Positions 12,366 through 24,300 of a stretch of 48,172 nucleotides of DNA are shown in pieces. The notes under the pieces were generated by a model that searched no databases, was not told the origin of the DNA, and saw only the letters and a program-made list of their open reading frames with translations. The stretch is from contig NC_049980.1 in NCBI RefSeq assembly GCF_000003815.2, positions 21,487,026 to 21,535,197 on the forward strand. The letters run 5' to 3'. Position numbers and translations under genes: made by a program. The stretch comes from Branchiostoma floridae. Lineage: Eukaryota; Chordata; Leptocardii; Amphioxiformes; Branchiostomatidae. Numbering within the stretch: the first letter of the stretch is position 1; every line of letters begins with the position of its first letter.

Positions 12366-14100
12366 TCTAGCAGGGACTACAGTCCTTCTGTTCCTTGTTC
12401 ATCAACATATCATAATATGACGATTTCCAGTCCACAACAGGCAGGCACACAACCGCCCTGTTACAGGTACATGTAATGTCTTTTGGATTCACATGGATTC
12501 TCAAGTATTTTTCCAGCTCCTGCACTTTAGAATGTGATAACCTACACTGTAGAGTGAGAATCGGGTTAGTCCCTGGTTAGGTGGCTAAATAAATGGATTG
12601 GCGTTAGCCACGGCACGCTTTGTACGGTGCCAATAAACTCCACCGTAGATAGATTTTCGTTCGTACACGATACGGCAAAAGGGTTCTTAAAAAGTCCCGG
12701 TAAAATGACATTAACAGCATGGTAATGCCTCGCAGGACTACATATCTCTGGATGCCTCTTGGTCATATGGTAGGTTGCAGGTAATCGAATATAGACCCCA
12801 CATGTGTACACTATTTTGAGAGTACATTTTCGGGTAGGAAAATGTTGAAAGGCTATCTTGGAAACTTCGATGTTAACATCACCCCAATGATACATAGAAT
12901 GCGCTCTATCCGTAACTTCACGTGACGTCTAGATCGCGGAAATGTATCGAGGTTTAGTTGACAATTTGAGTATAGAATAATTCTAGTCTTAATTGCGAAA
13001 TACTGCTTAAGTAGCTATTAAATACATGCAGAACACATGTGGAGTGTCCGTCCTGAGTTATAGGATGTTTTCATTTGAAAGCATCGCCGGCACTTCTATA
13101 TTTTGACATCATATTTAATGTACAACGCATGGACAACCCTGCGTTAAAACTCTATCTATCTGNNNNNNNNNNNNNNNNNNNNNNNNNNNNNNNNNNNNNN
13201 NNNNNNNNNNNNNNNNNNNNNNNNNNNNNNNNNNNNNNNNNNNNNNNNNNNNNNNNNNNNNNNNNNNNNNNNNNNNNNNNNNNNNNNNNNNNNNNNNNNN
13301 NNNNNNNNNNATATTCCCACGCATAGGTCATTTGCTCCTTGTGCTACACCAGCGAGGGATTGGGGTCGACGTTTCTGTTGTATCGGACAAAAGCCGAAAG
13401 GTCGACAGCGGTTTGAGATCTAATTGAATATCCTGGGTTGGTACTGAAGATGAAGATTTCAGTTGCGCTCAAGGGCATGCAAATCAACATAAAACACCGC
13501 AACAAGAGGGCGAGCCGCGCGATGCAGAAATAAAGCCAGGAGACTTTGATTAATGAAGTTCGCTATTGAAAATAACTAGCTGAAGATCCAGCCTTGTTAA
13601 TCGCCAATCCGCGTCTAACTGTCACTGCCCACCGCGAAACAAGTTATAACGAGGAACAAATCAATATCAGGAACTGAAAGAACCAAATGTAGTGGAACAA
13701 CGAACTTCGTACTTTTTTCTGAGTCATGTTGGGACGACATACACATTGTGTAGACTTCTTTCTTTCTGCGGGTGTTGATGTTAATTAAAAATTTGTCTTT
13801 CATATGCAGCTATCGGAGAAATTTGTGCAGCCAAGTTCCACTGAGAGAAAGCTTGATACCAGGCTAAATGGCAGCCTTTAAAACGGCAACTTTTGGTTTG
13901 CCTCAGTTAACGTCCACTGCCAAATGACCAGACCTTGAAATCATGTCTAAGATTTCTGGTAGAAATCTCACGTCATTAAATATGGAGTTATCAAGATGGC
14001 TTACGTCTTCTCATGTCCTCAATACTTTTCACTTGTGGAAGAGAGTAATTTGGTCAAGAGAGACGTCCCTTTTTAGTCGGAGTCTGTTTCCGCTAATGTT
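12366..14100. other. Intergenic DNA with assembly gap
   Basis: No gene recognised. A 109-codon minus-strand frame (12566-12895) has no identifiable domain. The stretch is interrupted by a run of N at 13163-13310. Confidence 0.45.
13163..13310. other. Assembly gap (148 N)
   Basis: Run of 148 undetermined bases. Open frames spanning it are artefacts. Confidence 1.
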
Positions 14101-14640
14101 GCCCGGAAGATTGAATATCGGAGATGAGGAACGAATGTGTCTTGCTATTTCGGGCTGCTTTTTCATCATATGATTAATAATCGGCGTGGAGGAGCCGAGA
14201 TGTCTCTTGTTATCTAGGCATCAGCAGCTGAAAACTGACGCCAGCCCTAAATCCAATCAGCGCCCAGCGACAGCCATAGAAGATGTGCGACTTCGACGCA
14301 CTAAATCTATCATGTCATGAAAGGCTTTTTTTTCAATGTGTCAGTCTACAGGCAACAGAACCGACCGAGCGCACCTGGGATCTTCTCACAGAGCAACGAC
14401 TCTACAATGAAACGAAATACAGCCCATTTTTACGACATAGTTTGTTTAAAGTTTAACGTTACAATTGTCATAATAGTTTCTTATGTGGCCAATAGAGCGT
14501 GGCTCAAGTCTTGCCAGGTTTGCCTATAGCCCGTATTGGGCGGCAAGAAATGACAAACACCAGGCCCATTATCGACCAGGAGGTCTAAGTGGGAAGGTGC
14601 ACTAACAGTAATCAATATAAGGATAGGTGCTGAATAGACT
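14101..14640 (+). promoter_or_regulatory. Candidate 5' boundary/promoter region of the NCX transcription unit
   Basis: This is the last CpG-rich stretch before a long CpG-poor domain. By hand count it has 24 CpG in 540 bases, against 2 in the next 540. It holds a CCAAT motif (14253-14257, in CCAATCAGCG) within a CpG cluster. In invertebrate genomes with gene-body methylation, CpG depletion begins within transcribed DNA, so a start site for the NCX 5' UTR exon may lie here or somewhat upstream. No TATA box or first exon could be proven. Confidence 0.25.
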
Positions 14641-17600
14641 GACTCTGGCTACATTATCACTTCACCCTGCACCAATGGCCATCTTGGAGGGAAGGGTCCC
14701 AGAAATATATTCTTTGGTTTAATGTTAAATATGGAATATTCACACAAGAGCTTCTTTTAAGGTACTTTTTTTTCTCAGACTAGTACCTTGTAATGTTATT
14801 GAGGCATTGACTATTGGGATGTTTGCCAGGTATTACTGTGAATTCCTTTGGCAGCCATTACTGTCTCCAGGACTTGCTGAGTTGGCTGGCGTGTCCAGTA
14901 AGCATATTCAATAATTTATTTTTCTCTCCCATGAATTGTTTCAAAATGAATATGTTCATCATCTTTCCCATAGGTACATGTACATCATTGTCTTTGGTGG
15001 CTTCTGTGTAAATGTCTTATGCAAATTATGTATGTTCCCTTTCCACATTCTAGCACACCACAAGTGCACTGTGACATAAAAGAACATCAATGTTGAAGGA
15101 CAAGGAATATGTGTCCCAATAGATGTCTATATTATCCAGAAACACTTATGTCCACAGCATGGAGGATCGTATGACAAAAATATTTAACAATTCATGAGAT
15201 GCTCAGTAGCATCAATGGTTCCAGGATTACTGAACTAAGACTGGGGGAAATGTATTCCACAATAACCATAGAAGTGTCAGGTAAAGTTTCATTTCTACTG
15301 GAAGCCAAAGAGGTATAATGCATTAACCAGTCGTTAGTAAGGCTGATTTAATCAGTGCAAACTTCAGCTAGATAGGGTTATGGTTATGAGGATTAAAGAA
15401 TCTCGGGGGACACATGATATCTAATGGAAGATCAAAAAAGATATAGATGGTAGCCAGATAGACAAATCTGGAAAATTAAAACATTCACTTTAGATGCACT
15501 AATGTGATATACATGATAAAGTAGATGGTTCATCAGCACAAATTTGGCCCTGACTACTGTGTATACTGTACTGTGTAAATCTTCTGCCCTGAGCTAGCAA
15601 ATGTTAATCTTGCAACACAAGCTTTAAGGGGACATGTATGTGGAGCTGGTTGCACAGGNNNNNNNNNNNNNNNNNNNNNNNNNNNNNNNNNNNNNNNNNN
15701 NNNNNNNNNNNNNNNNNNNNNNNNNNNNNNNNNNNNNNNNNNNNNNNNNNNNNNNNNNTCTTCTTTTCACCTATTGAACGTGGCCTGGTCGCTAGACACA
15801 GGATTTGTTTACAGATAATACCTCAGAGCTAAATAAAACTACAGCAGCAACACAAACAAACTCTATTGAATGTGGCACAAAGCGTAACTGCAGTGAGGGT
15901 GAGAGGTGGTGGGGACCGTACAATGAGTGCTGGGACAAGAGGCAATTGGTGCGCAGCCTAGCATATCGTCTCAGGATCCTTGCCTTTGTGAGATGTGAAT
16001 CAATATAGTGTGACTGGCTGAAGAAGGCTTGCACATTTCTGGTGACAACTAGTCCCTCAAACAGGTAGCAACTGATTTATAACATGTAACGGTCACTTTT
16101 TATGATGTTTACGGTGCAGTTAAGTGTCGCTTGGAAATCCTTTTGAGGTTTGTATCAAACTCGTGCCTAAGCTGTCATCTATTGACCTGGTTCTGCGGCG
16201 CCATGTTTAAACAGTATTGTGTAGTAGGCAAGGGGTTCTTTCTTCCCTTTTATTTGGGCTTGTGTCGGGAGAGTCTACATGGGATTCATTGCATAGCAGC
16301 TGCCTAACATCCTTTTATTCAACTTTCAAGAGTGCATTCATTGTGGGCATAAGGTATTTTGAGCTGTTTAGGGTAAATCACTAAAGCAGTGTTCAGTTAT
16401 CAACCTTACATCAGTCCCCCAGCACATATTGGGAGGGAGGGTTGGGTAATGTTTTAAAGCCCCTTCCACCAACCTTATATCAACCTCCAAGTAGATATTG
16501 TAGGAAGTGCTCCATGTCCTGATGGGCCAGCTGTCAAAAAAGCAGTCAGCTTGAAAATGTAACAATCTTCTTTTCCAATGGGTCTACCTCATTGGGAGAC
16601 TGATGTAAGGGTAAATCATCATGTCAACCCCACCTGTCATAGCAAATGTTGCAAATTAAGCCATCTAATATGGAGGGACATGCTACACTACAAGGTGGAA
16701 TAATAGGTTTTAATTGGACAGGTGAGGGATGTCAGTTATTCTAGAATGACGAATGGTTCCAGAAGTAAGTCCTTTGGTTTTGAAAGACAGCTTATAACTT
16801 GAGGAAGAGACTTAATGTGAAAACAGAAATATATTTCAAATCAGAATTGGTAACAGAAAAGATCTGGTCATGCACTGGGCTATAGTTGATCGGAGACAAA
16901 CTCATTTGTGATCATTGCTTCTTTCTTCTTACCATCGGTCTTTTAAACGATGATGAACCATCAATTGGCAGAATTAAATCGATTATGATATAATTTCAAG
17001 GTCACGTTTTGTTTTTGCTCAGTTTGAAACGATATATAGATTTGGTATTGTTTCAACAACTAACTCCAAAATATAGGTACAAGGGGATCCCCTGGTCTTT
17101 TTTGAAGCCATGTTGCAAGGTTTGATCAAAACACAACTTGCTATAATATTGAAATTTCAGTTGTCTAATCTGTAGAGTTCTTCTTGGAGAGATGATCATG
17201 TTTCTGCTACAATTTCACCAATATGTTTAATGTAATGTTACATAACCTTAGCTGTTCCCTATGTTTGTCATGTACATAGCTTTGTCAAGTGTGGCGAATT
17301 TAATTCCCTTGTCGAGCAATGATTATCCATCTCCTAGGTGACAACTTCACTACGTCAGAATAGCCTGCCACATCATGATAAAAAAATGATTGATATTTAT
17401 TGTAATCTGTATACTAGTAATAGACACGATTGACTAAGGCTTTCAAAATGGATGCTTGTAGGATATGCTATCAGACTTGCAACTGGAAATCATTGGTTAA
17501 TCCATTTATAATATAGTTTGATAGGTGCAAACAATGGTAAAAAAGGTTAGGTCTCAATGGATTGAATGGATACATGTGAAAACATGATGATGAGATAGGT

Positions 17601-20547
17601 GTGGCGGGTGACAGTAACCATTTCTAGCTAAGTATGACAAGAAAACATTTCTGTTTGCCCTCAGAATGGCTGCCATATATGCACATCTGTAGCCTGACAC
17701 AACCCCTTGAATCCAGCTATTATTAAAGGTAAGTAATAGTGGTCAGTAAAATAACCTACGCTGTCACTATGCAACTGGCAACCATTCATAACAAACTAAA
17801 AATATGCCTGCGTATTCTTTGTGTCACAGATGTGATGTTTTCATTGGACTATCAATCAGTTCCATTGCACCAACAGCTGACACAAGGCCTTTGTGTGCCT
17901 CACTGTGTGTACTTTACTTGTGAAGTGGTGAGTGTGAGTGGCTGGCTTACTGTATACTATTTTTTTTTGTAATTGAGAGATAATAACATATTATCATTTT
18001 GTTGCCAAAAATGTTGTGTCCAAGAGCACCATTAATGTTTACCATTGTCACAACATCTTGAAAGAGTGTTTATCAAAGATATTAGGAATTAATATGATGA
18101 AGATAGGTAGGGATATCCTGGACCACCTTTTCCCCGCACCTTTTGAATTGCATAGGGTGGTTTCCATTTCTATATGTCCTATGCCACACAGTTATGCAAG
18201 CTCTGCAGAGGGTACTCTGGCAAGAAAATTCATCCTAGTTAGTAACTTTACAAGGTTGTGATCTCTACTGTTTTGCTTTGGAAAGGAAACATAGAATGAC
18301 AGTAAAAAAAAAACCCTGCAATATGGTGTTGTTAGACATACTGCCAGTCATGCCACGCTGTAGTCACCTCTGTGTGAAAGGAAAAGAGTAGTTTATTGAG
18401 CCATGTGTTCATCAATCATGAAGGAATAGGATCATGAGAAAGATTGTGCCAATTGATGCTTGAGTTGTTCAACAACAAATCTTGGTCATTGGAATTAAAC
18501 TGAAGAATACATTGGTTTGGTTTGTTTGGCTTACAATGAGATCTGGAAGGAATTTACCAAGTATACTACATATTACATATAAATTGGTTTGTTGTTGCTT
18601 TTCCCAACCAGACACTGTGGGTAGCTGGAATATCGGGGTAGTAGTAGAAATTGTCCAACTATAGGCTGAATAATGTTCCAGAGGAGTTACCCCAGGGGAT
18701 TACCATTTGCTACCGTTAGCCTATTGTTAAACTAAATTCCAGCTACCTACTACAGTCTGGTAGAGACTATATAGTTGCAGTAAGGATGGCATATTTTCTA
18801 AATGCCTACAATTGTTCCATAACTATGATTGGAATCTTATTCTATGACCAGTCCAGCAGCCATTACATATAAGCTTGATTATGATATTGTATAAGACTCC
18901 AAGGTACTAATGTTAGTATTCAGGGCTTAATGATGTAATTTTCTTTGATGAAAAGGATTGTTCTTGTAGCCTCTTATCTTTCTTAGCCAGGCAGATAGAA
19001 AAAAAAATTAGAATGATTGACATCAGATGTGCTATGTCGGATGTAGACAATCTCCATTCAGGTCACCCACACTGCAGCTGACCCAACAGAAGTAGGACAA
19101 TTTCCTTTCGTCTTCACAATATACATGACTGTATATAAGAGGAGATTGACAGTGAATGTAATTTGGAGAAGCAGGACATAATGTGGCTGTGCAACAAGTG
19201 GAACAGTTGATTAATCACTTTTTCAGATGGGCTGGAAAGTATCCTGTTCATCCCATTTTAGGCTGCATGGATTTTCTTATACCAGAAATAATTTGTTCAC
19301 CTAAGATACCTTCATATTTTTACTCTATGCTGAACGTTATCCTCAATATCTTTTATAACTTATATAATGAATCTGAGTATGCCAGAAAGATGACCCAATT
19401 TGATATTCATTGCAATTTACTAGACATTTCTCCAGGACTAAAACTAGATAAGATATATGAGCCTGCATTAATTTCATTACTTTGATTGCACAGACTGTAA
19501 TCAGAATAGAGACTTCCTAGGTTGCTTCTGGACTGCCTAATAGATCATGGCCCAAATCATGTCACATGAAAGCTTAGAAAACCCAATTAGTTGTTTGCGC
19601 AGGGCCATCTTTGGCTTAAAAGTGCCCAGAGAGTAATCACCATCATGATACTGATGTATTCCTCAATCATCCCAACCCACTGCTACCATGTCTCCATGAC
19701 AGCTGTCAAGCTCAAACAGCTTCATCTATATGATGGATGGCCGTGTTCTCAGAGAGAAGAAAACTTACAACTGGTGTATGTCATAGAATAAATCTGGGGC
19801 AATTTTTAATAGACTGAGTCCAAAAACATTTTTAATTATGAAGCCTTTAGTTAATGTTTCTAGAACACTGACCTTTGATCTGCTCTGTTCCGTGTGTATC
19901 AGCACATCAGCTAGACAAAAATTTCTCCCTTCATTTGGACAAATCTTTCCTGGATGCCAATCTAGTTAGGTTTATCCACTTAGTTAGATGCGGGTATAAT
20001 CAATTGGGATGGTTACAATTTGCAGTTATAAATCACTACCTTGGCTTGCTGGTAATCAAGGCCTTTCTTAAGTTGCCAGGAAGCTGACAGAAGGATGAAA
20101 TACTTCTAACCTCCAAGGAGACAGCAGATATGCTATTATTTTGTTGTCATGACAATGAGAATACATAGTTGCATTTGGTTAGTGTTGCTAGGTTGCCTTA
20201 CATCGACCAAGGTAATTCTCTTCTCTCTGATGAAAACATCAAACATCTGGTGCATGATAAAAGGAACTTCTGAGAACAAGCATGTATCCCAACCATGTCC
20301 TCGAACGCTGAAATATTAGAAACTCTGCAAAAGAAATTGTACATGCAGCTCATTAGACATTTTCCCAGTAGTTGATTGTCAGCAACAGGTAAGTAGAGAA
20401 TCATGATGCATATAAATGGATGTTGATGGCAATAATAATAAATAATGAAAATTGGACCAAATTGGAGATAGATAATATGGAAAGTTGAAAAATTTTGGAA
20501 GAAACTTAAAACCTTCTTTAAACCTAGACTATGTTTTTGTGTTTCAG
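14641..20547 (+). other. CpG-poor DNA upstream of the first NCX coding exon, probable 5' intron
   Basis: The first coding exon begins at a 3' splice site (TTTGTGTTTCAG, ending 20547), so at least one non-coding 5' exon lies upstream and much of this stretch should be intron. I could not identify that exon. Open frames here, for example 19183-19485 (100 codons, AT-rich), match nothing I know. The stretch includes an assembly gap at 15659-15758. Confidence 0.5.
15659..15758. other. Assembly gap (100 N)
   Basis: Run of exactly 100 undetermined bases, the conventional placeholder for a gap of unknown length. Confidence 1.
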
Positions 20548-21308
20548 TCTGCTGAATCTGTTATGAGGTGACCATGGATCTGATTGCTTGGCAAACCAAC
20601 TACAGTACTGGGTACGTTGTGGAGACTTTGCCCAATGGAACAGAGCCATGTGAAAGCTGGCTCCTTCTTCCCGCAGAGAACTTGTGGCCCTCGGCACTAC
20701 GAGGGATACTGTACTTCCTGGCCATGGCCTATATATTCATTGGGATCACCATTGGCAGTGATGTCTTCATGTGCAGCATAGAAGTCATCACCAGTAAGAA
20801 AAGAAAAGTAGTACGATGGGATGAAGAAAGGCAAGAGACCGTGGAGAGAGAGGTCCTGCTATGGAATGAGACAATCGCTAATCTAACATTGCTGGCACTC
20901 GGCAGCAGCGCCCCAGAAATCATGTTGAACATCATAGAAGCCGTCAAGGAACTAGGAAACCCACCAGAGGATGGCTTGGGGCCTTTCACCATTGTGGGTA
21001 GTGCTGCCTTCAATCTTCTAGTAATCAATGCTATCTGTGTTGCCAGTGTGCCATCTCCAGAGATTAAAGCAGTCCGAGAGTTTGGAGTCTTTGTGATCAC
21101 CTCCCTCTGGTCCATGTTTGCATACGTTTGGATGCTGGTGGTAGTTCTTTGGGTGACACCAGGAGTCATTGATGTCTGGGAGGCATGGGTCACTCTTGGC
21201 TTCACCCCTCTGCTGGTGTTGACAGCTTATGCCCAAGACAGTGGTTGGTGGTGCAAGCGTCAGCATTCCAGGATCCATAACTCAGAACCAAGCATTCAAG
21301 AAGACATG
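20548..21308 (+). CDS. NCX exon with start codon (residues 1-245)
   Basis: Acceptor AG at 20546-20547, 26 bases of 5' UTR containing an in-frame TGA, ATG at 20574, donor GTAAGT at 21309; ends in phase 0. It encodes the extracellular N-terminus, five membrane helices and the whole alpha-1 repeat, ending just after helix 5 ([14 protein letters not shown]). A GTG at 20568 extends the open frame by two codons but is not a plausible start. Confidence 0.95.
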
Positions 21309-24300
21309 GTAAGTCAAGGATTTGATATGTAAAAATAATTCAGCACTCCAAAAGTCAAATGACATCATTGAGTTGTCTTTATCCTGAAAACATGCATTTA
21401 GTGTTGATTTAGCCTATTGTCCCATGCTAAAATGCTACATGTATAATTATATTCCTCCCATTCAGTATTTCAAAAGGTTAATGGAGTCCTAATTTCTGGT
21501 ATTATTTACACTTTGTTAATCCTGTTATGCCAAATCCTGTTAGGAAACTCCTTTAACAACTTTGGCACTTGGCAGTACCAAACAAAGATATCTACAACTC
21601 CTGTCATAGGCTATGTTGGCAAAACAATATAAAGATGTGAGGTCTGAGAGGAGGCAAAGGGAGGTACTATAGAAACTGTTTTGGCACTTATCAACACTCG
21701 AATGAAGCTTTTCTTATGTTTAAGACCCTAGGTATTTCTGACAGAATGTAGCTATTGTCTAAGGTGCTGGACTCGACTGAAGAAACCATGTATGATGATC
21801 GTACCCCCAGGGAAAATCAACATGGGTGATGTCTAGCTTGAAAATGTAATACCACGATCCATCTACAGAAAACAATTGCTCATTCCTTTCTGGATTATGT
21901 TTCCTTTCACTGTGGGCTTACCAGGTATATACTTATGTATCAGCTGTGACTGCTGTTGTGTAGCAACTCAAAACAGACAGTGCATTAATTAGGCTGTTTC
22001 CAAGCTGCTGTCAGCAAACAAAAGGAGGTAAATAATCCCCCGGGGTATGACATATTGTGAGACACCACGATGGTGATAGATGTAGTAGACAGTTCAGGTA
22101 ACGTTAAAGGAAATAAGTTTTCATGAAAGAAAATTTTTACTGTGATGTTCAACTTTGAAAAAATGGAATTTACAAAATGTTGACTGTATAACACAACCGT
22201 TAATGTCATAATGATGCTACCATAATGGACGAACTATGAGTTTATGTTTTTTTTTAGTATTTCTACAAAAGGAAAATAAATTTTACAAAAGGATTTACCA
22301 TTATTCAGTAGTGCCTGTAGTTGTTCAAAATTGGTTGAAACAAAAGAAGAGAAATGTTGCACCAACTTCTGGTTTGTTGGAGTGATTGATTTCAACTCAC
22401 CAATTATATCATGTAAAAGTGTGGTGTAACGTTACATGTACTTCCCTACGGAGGTGACCGGTACACTGATCCATTTGTAAAGCTCCCTTCGTGGGTGCCA
22501 AGACACTACAGTAGAAGGGTTAATCTCACACAGATCTGACCTAAGGTGAAGATGAACTTGTAGCCAGCAGGCCACAGTTGGGGATTATGGGCCTTCCCAC
22601 CGCCACATGGAAATCACACATTTTATATTACTCAGGATAACATGAGTCACTGTCACTGCAGGCACCTCATGCAAGGTAAATGGACCTGTAGGTAGCTTTG
22701 CTTCATTTCTGCTGAACACGAGCCACACTAAGATGACATCCTCTGTAGAGCCCAAATCCAAAAGCAAAAATGCAAACTAAGGCCACCCCAATCTACTTTG
22801 TTGGTTCTCAGATTTAAAAAAAAAAAGAAAAAAAACATGTTAAATCGGAAAAACATAGTGAAAACAAAACCCAAGGACAAGGTTTATGCCTTTGAATGAA
22901 TGTCGTATTCACATTTGCCTAACTGCCTGTTTCCGCTTGCTAAATCTTCACTTGAAAAAATCCAAAAACCAACAGACAAGGAGATGGGCTTTAGAAACAA
23001 GAATGAAATCTATAAAATATGGAAATCATTCTTTGAAAGTGACAATACCAAATCCTTTTACTTTGCAATAGTTTACTCCAGTCTTTAAGTGATTTCATGG
23101 TTTTCAGTTTTGCCTACCGTTGGAAACCAATAAAATGAGACCAAAATGTTCTCACAAATGCTTAAGCCATAAAATTTAACTTGGAGTTGGGGACAGGAAT
23201 TGAGGTTTACTGAACAAAAGTTAGAGCATCCTTTGTTCTCCCTGAAAGCTTTTGTCCCTAATCTAATGTGTGTCTTTGTTGCAGAATGTGCGCGTGATTG
23301 GGAGTCCCCAGGGCCGTGCTAGCGTATTAAACACAAGAGCACCAACTGAGCTGCTGGCACTGGAAGGCCGCAACAGGTAAGCCTGGCTATTCACAGGAAA
23401 TGAACCCATGTATGGCACCTTGTCAGGGAAGATAATGCTGATGACATTTAAAAGGAAGCTTTTACGGCATGCTGTCTTTCTTAATTGTGGTGATAACTGC
23501 ATGGATGTCATATGTAAAACAAATCTAACCATTGGGTGCTTAACAGGTACTTTTACAGGTTAACTAATCCCTATTATGTTACACTTGTTTTGCATGCCAG
23601 ATCTAGACCTTTCTTAACACATGCATGTACTATCAGCATTAAGAGAGAAACTCTAAAAGATTACACTATAAAAAGATTCTCTTTCATGCTGATATCACAA
23701 ATACTGCAATAATAGTAGTTGTGTGGGATTCTCTTTATCTAAACATGAAAAGGAAAATAAAGCATGCATAATATAAGCTTATAGAAAACAGCTTTTTTTA
23801 TTTTTTACTTTTGTTTTGTTTGGGTCCTAACATTGCAATTGTCCTAACAGCATGAAAACATTGAAATTGTCTACCCCGGTGTCTCACCATATCTGATTCA
23901 CTCTACTTAATGCAGCCATGCCAACCTGAGACAGGCTTCTGAACCTGCCAGATTTAATGACAGGTGGGGCTCCACATAAGGACACCTAAAAAGTGTAACA
24001 TTAGCTCAGGATTTACTATGATAACATAAAGACTATGATACAAGTCTACTAGCTCTGGATTGGTATAAAAAAATCCACTTTCTAGTTCAAGGTTTGCAGT
24101 GCACATTTTGTGTGCACCGAAGTGCTCTATAACTTACAATGGAATAAAATGATCTATTAATCTATAACTTTAGATGAGTACATTTTACTTCAAAGCATGC
24201 AACGAAAAGAATGAAATATTTTTTTAACAATACCAAAATTTAAAGCAAAAAAGATTAGAAAATCAACGTCTTAGTAAAAAAATAAAGAAATGGAACAGGG

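Noticed and set aside
15805-16008. 67-codon frame with several Cys and Trp residues next to the second gap
   Set aside because: No known pattern and no splice context; considered as an NCX 5' exon but there is nothing to join it to.
19183-19485. 100-codon AT-rich open frame upstream of NCX
   Set aside because: No similarity recognised and no good splice sites; it lies in the presumed 5' intron.
20568-20573. Two extra codons (GTG ACC) ahead of the NCX start codon
   Set aside because: GTG is not a plausible eukaryotic start here; ATG at 20574 has a good context and there is an upstream in-frame stop.
20729-21205. 158-codon minus-strand open frame
   Set aside because: Exact antisense shadow of the alpha-1 exon of NCX.
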